Shown here in pieces: positions 53,121 to 60,000 of a DNA stretch of 60,000 nt. Each line of letters opens with the position of its first letter. Within the stretch, counting starts at the first letter, position 1. Source of the stretch: Bugula neritina. Taxonomy: Eukaryota; Bryozoa; Gymnolaemata; Cheilostomatida; Bugulidae. Both the position numbers and the translations under genes were made by a program. Under the pieces are notes generated by a model. That model saw nothing but the letters and a program-made list of their open reading frames with translations. It did not search any database and was not told the DNA's origin. The stretch spans positions 15,687,133-15,747,132 of the forward strand of contig OZ037769.1 of NCBI GenBank assembly GCA_964035545.1, written 5' to 3'.

Positions 53121-56100
53121 CTGAACGTTCAAAGTCTTCCAGTTCTAAACAGTTACTAACTTACAGCCTTGCTGTTTCCAACAACCACCACCAACTGGGC
53201 CTTATTTCTAAACCCAACTACTAGTCTTAATAGTCAAGATAATTTGGAGTTACTCCCTCTCTCTCTCGCTCTGAATGTTTACCCATGATAGAAAAAATTG
53301 TGTATGTAGCTACCTTAATTATTCTGATGGTCATAATACATGTGATTAGAAGTGGACAAATATCATTTAATAAACAAGTATTAGGAATGTTATTGCCAAT
53401 GACCCAGCTATGTCTTGTATATTTAGAATTGTTTTTGCCAAGTTCGTCGACTTGACAAGTTGCATAATACTCAGACAAAAGACTGGGTTTGATACACAAA
53501 CTAGCCGATACATTTGAATCTGCTACAGTACAAACACTTGAAACTGCTTGTACTGTTGTTAGGCAACAGTAGGGCTAATTGCTAAGTTAGTGTGGGAACT
53601 ATTTGCTACTTTTGAAAAGATATATAATTTGATTCTAGTATTACATAATCTTTGCATATTTTTCTTCTGGGGTGGGAAATATGATGAGATGTTTTCATCT
53701 AGCTACCTTTGCTCTTGCATCTAAAAATAGAATTTGAAGTTTCATGTTACGATGTAGGTGTGTCCGATGTGCCGCAGTGGTTGTTTTGGGTTTGCGTTTA
53801 GTCGTACAGGGTTGTGGAACATCATTTATCGAATATTCTGTATTTTTTGCAGAATGCTTAGTGATAGGTGCTAAAAATACAGAGAGAACTGAGGTAGGAC
53901 ATATTTGTGATTGGCTATATGTAGGTTTCAGAATATTTGCAAGTAGCTGGAGGCATGATCGTAGGCAAGGCCGTTTAAGGTCGTCCAAGGTGTTGATTTG
54001 CATGCATATGTTTAACCTAGATTCTCTGAGAGAGGTGTGTGGTACTCAGTGTTACCATTCTGCTGCTGCCATACGCAATTATCATGGCTGAGAATTGGTT
54101 TCATGTTTTCCTGTTTCTTTGTAAGACTCCGTAAGGAATCTATTCATGTGGGTTGTATTACCTTGTGCCGTGTCATCCTAACAATCCCATATACCCCTGC
54201 ACATCCTGTTATAAGGCTTACCGTACCACCTCCGTCACCCAATGTCATTGTTGCCCTGTGGTTGACAATGCTGTGCACCTAAGTTACACTCAGGTTCCTT
54301 TGTGTTGTCCTTAAGCACTTTTCCTTTCGCTCTCTCCCTGCCAAACTTGTGGAATACTTCACCATTTCATCACACATCCTGGTGCTCCACACAAGGTCTT
54401 GCCAGCTAGCCTCATGGTCTAACATGTACACAGGGTGGGGTGGCTGTGTTGTTGCCCCAGCTGGCTGAGGAGAAGTTTGACAGTGCAGGTGGCTGGTGTG
54501 TGAAGGATGAATATGTGCAGCTCTGTACGTCATCTCCCTGAAAGATGGTTGTAAAAACCAGGATCTGGGGTCTAATGATGAAGTGTAAACACAAACACGG
54601 AACTGGTCACTTCTGTTGACAATGCAAATGAGATTTTGGTTTAATTAATTGCCCAGTTCTCTTGCAGTTTATATAACTAGTAGCCCCAGTACCTTCTCAT
54701 CTCCGGGAGTCTTTGTGTGAGAAGTCACAATATCTTATACATTCACTGAGATACTGAGATACATTCACTGAGATACCTTTTCATGCAGCACCTTTTTTAG
54801 ACAGCTGAAGGTTTTTTCCAGTTTAAAGTGGTTCTACTTAGTTTGACCTCTAGGGTGTAGGAATTTAGTATAGCTCATAGCAGCTTGACAGGGGTAAACA
54901 ACTTCTAATCTAGTCATTTGAAGTTACCTCCACTTGTTCTATTTATTCAGGTGATTTATACTGCCAGCGTTTAGAGTTTAGAAGATGTTTGTTATATAAA
55001 AGTGTTTTAAAGTTTGTTTAGCATGTAGATTGTAGAGTATAGACTGTAGAGTATAGAAAGTATAAAGTGTACAGAAGTTATGTAGAGCATAGAAAGTGTA
55101 TAGAGAATAGAACTTGTAGAGTATAGAAGTTATATAGAAAGTGTGTAGAGTTGTGTGGAGTAGACATTGCTGAGGTTAAGACCAATTAAAGAGAAATGTG
55201 GAAATACCAGTGGGTACAGTAGTGACTATTAATCACACACATCAGTTTCCATATTCACTGAAATATTCTCCATCTCTCCTTGCCACCTCCTTACCATCTA
55301 ATTTATTCTCTTAGCTGGCCATTGATGATGTATAATCAAAGCTCAGGAATGTCTTTAATGGAGTTCGAGTGGTGATACAGCAGCTTTTTAGGGGAAAGAT
55401 TCTGAAATATTAATCCCCTTCGTACCATACATTATACGTGTGATGACGTTAGCAATGGTAATTAGATGCTAGATATCTCTATATCTATAAAGGATTTGGT
55501 GTGTAAACTGGCTTAATCAACTATATCCTTCTACAGTGATGTAACCACGCTTACAATAACAAACACCTTAAAAGGTAGGCTACTAGTTCAGTTTGGTTAT
55601 TATCCCCCCTGTTTGGTGCAGGCTAGGTTCTAGTAGGATATGTTAGGAATAATACTGCAGCTATAAATGCAAGCTGTGTATTTGAAATCTCCAACTGGGG
55701 TGTTGTTAGTTGATAATAGAGTGTATCATGGCCTGTAGGTGTTATGTTTTAGGACACAACACTTGATAGTAGCTGCTAGGGTATAGTTGGAACACGTTTG
55801 AGTGCTGTGTGTGTATAAATAGCTACTGAATAGGTGCATTGTTAGAGCTAGTCATATTGCATTCTTTCCCTTCCATACACATAACTTTGCACCTAATTAT
55901 AATGGCCACTTGCCTAACTTTTGTATACTGGCATTGTATTGAGAGCTGACGCTGGGCATAGTAGTCTATTGTCTAGCTGATGCTCACAAACTAGCCAGAC
56001 AGCAAGCAGCAAGGCTTAGCTAGGTCATTAGGAAACGCTTGGCTGCGTGCCAATGGCGGGCTTTTCTTTGCCAACAGCTGTCTATGATTAAGTAGACGCA

Positions 56101-56618
56101 GACAAAGCGCAGTGTGGTAGTCGTATGTGTAATGCTATAATCAGCTAGAGTAGATTTAGGACAATACTTAACTGGGGATTAATGCTAATTGAATGCCTTT
56201 ATGTGCCAGATAGTATCTAAACATTAAAACTATAGCCGCAGTCCAGTCTGATTATTGCTAAGGGTAATGGGCTGTCTTTCCAGGGCCCCTTACTCAGGTC
56301 AAGGGTTTGGGGTCTTATAGAAGTAGAAGTAATAGTGTAATTAGCGGTTGGCCTTTGCAGAATTTTCTTTTATTGCAGCTGAAAGCAAGCGTGTGTAGAG
56401 TTGTAAACGTAGTAGTAGTCATTAGCTGGCCCACTGGGATAAGTAAAGATGGTATTAGAAGAGCTATTACACTCTTAGTCTCTCAACCACACGCCAGCCC
56501 CTTGTCTCTTCATCTGATAATGTAACTATAATCTACTTGAGCTAATTGGTAGAGTGGCACACTGGGCCCGGCAGCTGGCACAGCTCAGTTTAGTGGTGTG
56601 AGTCAGCTTTCTCGCTCT

Positions 56619-56815
56619 CTACACCCCCTCTCTCCCCTCCAACCATCCACCCTCTCTCCCCTCCAACCATCCACCCTCTCCACCTCTCCCTTCCAACCAT
56701 CCACCCTCTCTACCTCCCCTTCCAACCATCCACCCTCTCTCTTCTCCAACCATCCACCCTCTCTCCTCCAACCATCCACCCTCTCTCCCCTTCCAATCAT
56801 CCACCCTCTCCCTTG
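56619..56815. repeat. polypyrimidine minisatellite (ccaaccatccaccctctctc)
   Basis: Nine to ten units of caaccatccaccctctc followed by a variable C/T-rich spacer. Nearly pure pyrimidine on the plus strand between the accatccac blocks, so a triplex or H-DNA tendency is possible. Confidence 0.9.
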
Positions 56816-58314
56816 TCAGCTTCAATATATTGCAACTTCTAGCAGAGTTATTTGTCATTTTCACTTCAATTTCGAAGACGTAAAACTAAAGGTGCACTTT
56901 GTATACTGGAAGGGTTTAGAAATACCCCTCTATTGCTGGCACCATCTTTTCCGAGCCCAGAGGGAGGAATTTTAATTTGTCTCCAATTATATTGCTGCTC
57001 TTTTAGTTGATTGCCTGTCACAGAATGTCACCAAAGGCATTACCTGCATCTTATGGGAACATTATTTGTACTTGTGGGTTGAATCTGTGCCAATATTTAA
57101 ACAGTTACGTAATAGCATTTTAATTGCTTCTCCTCTAGCCTGAACAGTATACTTGAGAGTGTTGAATTACCCATCGTGAAATGCCAGCCCAAGTAATTTG
57201 GCTCGACAATAGTGGAGTAGATGTTACCTCTCTGCCAGGGCTACATAGTTTAGTTATGTAACAATTTTGCCAACTCTATCAACAATACAAGAAATTAATG
57301 AACCCTGCAATCAGATGTTGGCATATGGTAATTAGTATTATACTGCTGCTCTTAGAGTGGGGAGACTGACATGTGTGCTCTATGATTTCATCAAGCTCAT
57401 GATCTTTACATAAATGTTAATTTAACCATCTGCCGTTAGCATTTAGTTGAGATATCGAAGTTGGCCACGTGCCAGCTTTGTTTGTAGTCTGTTGATTATT
57501 ATAGTTGCTATCTTATCCCAGTAGTGTGATTGTACTATTTACCATTTACTTTTCACTTTGATGCTGCTAGTAGACTTGAAGGAATAATAGATTAATTGAA
57601 ATGCCTGCTGACAATATCTTTTGATTGAAATAGTTTACACCAGGCCATTCAGTTCAAATCTTTTCAAAATCAGTTTCATTCCATAATGGCTGACTGCCAG
57701 ATTTTTCAATTAGCTCAGCTATTTCGTTCACGAGGAAGTGTGTGCTAGTCTACATATGCACATTACATACTTCCTTCAGTCCAGGAACAGATTAGAGTCT
57801 TTAGTGTTGGTTTACACACGCTGCTAGTTGCACTAGTTGTCCCAGATCTTGTTTCTGCAAATTAAACTTCCATTTGTGGTTTGGTGTAAGCAGTAATTGC
57901 ATGTGGTTGGCTGGTATGTAGTCAGTCTACCTTTCACCCAGGTACTTTCACTAATTAATTTGCACCAGTTGGGGTGACAGTTATTCTCTTGGATTAGTGA
58001 TTGAGTTACTCTGTTAGTACCTTCTGTCTCCAGGCCTGAGTAACTCCCACTGAGTAATGGATTCGAATATTTTGGATTATATTCGAGGGGGTTTTTGGCT
58101 ACAGTTTTGGCACAACGCCAGCACTTTGTTTTGACTAGGCTTTATCTGCTAACATGTGTATCTCACCCATTCACTATGACAACCAAATAGCTCTGTCTTC
58201 TTGGAAGTTTGATGAAAGCAAGATATGCCCCTTGATGTTCTTCCTATACTTTTTCAGTGAATTTCGTCTGAAAAAAAGCTTGGTGTTTTTTTGTAATAAG
58301 TATTTTAAACCAAT

Positions 58315-58556
58315 AAAATGTAAAGTAAAGTAATATGTAATGTAAAGCAATATGTAATGTAAAGTAATATGTAATGTAAAGCAATATGTAATGTAATGCT
58401 TTGTAAAGTAAAGCAATGCATCGTAATGTAAGGTAATGTAATGCTTTGTAAAGTAAAGCAATGCATCGTAATGTAATGTAATGTAATGTAAAGCATCGTA
58501 ATGTAATGTAAAGCAATGCATTGCAATGTAATGTAACATAAAGCAATATAATATAC
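58315..58556. repeat. aatgtaatgtaaag-type repeat
   Basis: Irregular tandem sequence built from 5-bp words (aatgt, aaagc, aatgc, atgta) over about 240 bp, with longer period blocks such as aatgctttgtaaagtaaagc seen twice. Confidence 0.88.
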
Positions 58557-58714
58557 AGTAATAGTGAACATCTGCCTACTTATTCAAAGTTTTTACTCCA
58601 CTGTGTTTTAGTTATCTGTTTACTGTGTAGAGAGATTACCATCAGGGTATTGTGTGCTGCTTCAGTAAGCTTCAGATTAGATCAGGGACTTATGCATCAT
58701 GTAATTTTACCTCA

Positions 58715-58848
58715 GTGACAGACCTGAACAAGTGCCTGCCCCACTACTCAGGTCTCTACCCTAGTGAGTGACAGACCTGAACAAGTGCCTGCCCCACTAC
58801 TCAGGTCTCTACCCTAGTGAGTGACACACATGATCAAGTGCCTGCCAT
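58715..58848. repeat. 54-bp tandem duplication
   Basis: A 54-bp unit starting tgacagacctgaacaagtgc occurs twice without visible difference (58715 and 58769), followed by a diverged partial third copy (tgacacacatgatcaagtgc). Confidence 0.9.
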
Positions 58849-60000
58849 GTGACCACTTGATAGTCACATGGCAATTCACATGCTAGTCTGGACTTTGTCT
58901 CCACTTCTCCTACCAGATGCTTCCTGTCAACCAGCTGGTTGCGTTGAGCAATGGACCTGTCAGTTAATCTCTCCTTGATGAGTAATTACTGTCCACCTTT
59001 CCAATCTACTCTCAGTGTCTAATGTGCAGAAAAAGTCAACAAAATAACAATCTGGGTAAAGTTCGTAATCATCTAACTGGTTATCATCTTTCTTATCTTC
59101 TCCTCATCAACAACTCTCCCTGGCTTTTGACTTTTGGTCTTCACTCAACAGGCAAGGTCCTGTTTGTGTTTTGATTTTGAATTTTGTTGCAACACTTTTC
59201 CTGTAATTTGATTTCCAACTGCTATTCTACTTCTTGTAGGTGCAAGTTTCTTTCCTTGTCTATTTTTACATTCTCTTGGCTGTGAAGTGTGAGTTATTTA
59301 TATCAACAGTTAGACCATTTCCCAGTAGGACACTTGTATAACATCTCAAGGGAATGAGTGTACATCCTTGTTCAACAATCCATAGCACGAGTGGGTGATA
59401 GCCAAGGGGGGTAACGTCTAGAATGTCAAGGTTATTGCTAGAATTATGAGTACTTGTCCTACATTCATATTGTTATCTGGAACACTTCTTGATGAGAGTT
59501 CAAGAATTAGCTCTATCCGGGTGTTGCAACTTGGTACGTAGAATTAAATAGAACTTCTTTCGGCTTAAAAGCAAATAATAAATTAATAAATGAAAATTTA
59601 TAGTTATCACTTTGCAATTATTGTTTCCTTATGGTCTAACTGGCCTGGCGTGCAACTCCGTGTGTGTTAACACCCACGTAGCAAGATAGCAGTAGTGTTT
59701 TATTGCATGTAGTGCTGTCCTTGTCTTGGTGTGAAAAGAAATGGATAGCATCAAGTCCCAGGTGACTCAACTTCACCTGCAGCTAGAGTAATTGTTAGTT
59801 TCATGTGCAGTTTTCTACATTCCAGTGCATGTAATAATATTCACTAAGTGTAGTAATAAACTCAGCTGTGAACACCAACTGGTTAGAAATCTAGTTGTTG
59901 TCAGCCAGCCATGGTGACTCATCCCTGCAGGAGACAGTGTTTTTAGTATACTTGGTCTTCTGTGGACCTCTAGTTTCCTAGTAGCCCACGTGGTGTAATG

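Larger units (their letters stand above)
48306..60000. other. 11.7-kb region without recognisable exons
   Basis: No open frame here has family similarity or consistent splice context; all are short. Apart from four tandem repeats (listed separately) and a loose gtagagtatagaa-type run near 55020-55150, the sequence is complex and less AT-rich than the first 20 kb. It contains many TAATTA-type and CANNTG-type motifs. It may be regulatory DNA or part of a large intron of a gene outside the window. I cannot decide between these. Confidence 0.5.

Noticed and set aside
54279-54594. Minus-strand open frames of 60-84 codons
   Set aside because: Overlapping frames without similarity or splice consistency; likely chance frames in less AT-rich sequence.

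Overview
The window is animal nuclear DNA: AT-rich, full of simple repeats, with intron-split genes that match well-known metazoan families. These are an Orai calcium channel, the proteasome subunit RPN12/PSMD8, a TRIM-NHL protein, an hnRNP A/B protein and a class V aminotransferase. The species cannot be named from sequence alone. Recurrent short gagacaactc-type motifs and a Penelope/retrozyme-type hammerhead ribozyme would fit a lophotrochozoan such as a mollusc, but that is inference. I reconstructed exons by hand from splice sites, reading frame and family similarity, so internal joins are better supported than gene ends.

Layout. 2.3-7.2 kb: two tandem paralogues of an unrecognised four-helix membrane protein (+), with a tRNA-derived SINE between them. 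8.4-10.1 kb: a compact three-exon Orai gene (-). 11.6-21.1 kb: repeat-dominated, with two inverted copies of a roughly 0.8-1.0 kb sequence, a very long TTG-type microsatellite, a direct repeat carrying about 139-bp tandem units, a small unrecognised minus-strand gene (15.8-17.7 kb), a LINE fragment and a foldback MITE. 21.1-25.7 kb: PSMD8 (+, eight exons), three of whose introns hold different minisatellites. 27.0-32.6 kb: a RING/B-box/coiled-coil/NHL gene (+, ten coding exons); one intron holds a long, apparently perfect inverted repeat whose arms encode hammerhead ribozymes. 32.7-33.9 kb: a non-autonomous hAT-like element with a second foldback MITE nested in it. 34.6-37.3 kb: an hnRNP A/B-type gene (+). 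38.8-48.3 kb (-): a tandem segmental duplication containing an intact class V aminotransferase, a pseudogene copy, a Met/Gln-rich single-pass membrane protein gene and a relic of that gene. 48.3-60 kb: no convincing exon; tandem repeats and otherwise complex sequence that could be regulatory or part of a giant intron.

The genes are a housekeeping/signalling mixture with no operon logic. The most notable results are: (1) an unusually high share of GC-AG introns, four of about 37 reconstructed, all with the donor GCAAGT and all forced by reading frame; (2) the hammerhead-ribozyme palindrome, whose right end stops at the predicted self-cleavage site and runs into a second partial unit; (3) nested MITEs with clear target-site duplications; (4) the aminotransferase/Met-rich tandem duplication, with one copy visibly decaying.
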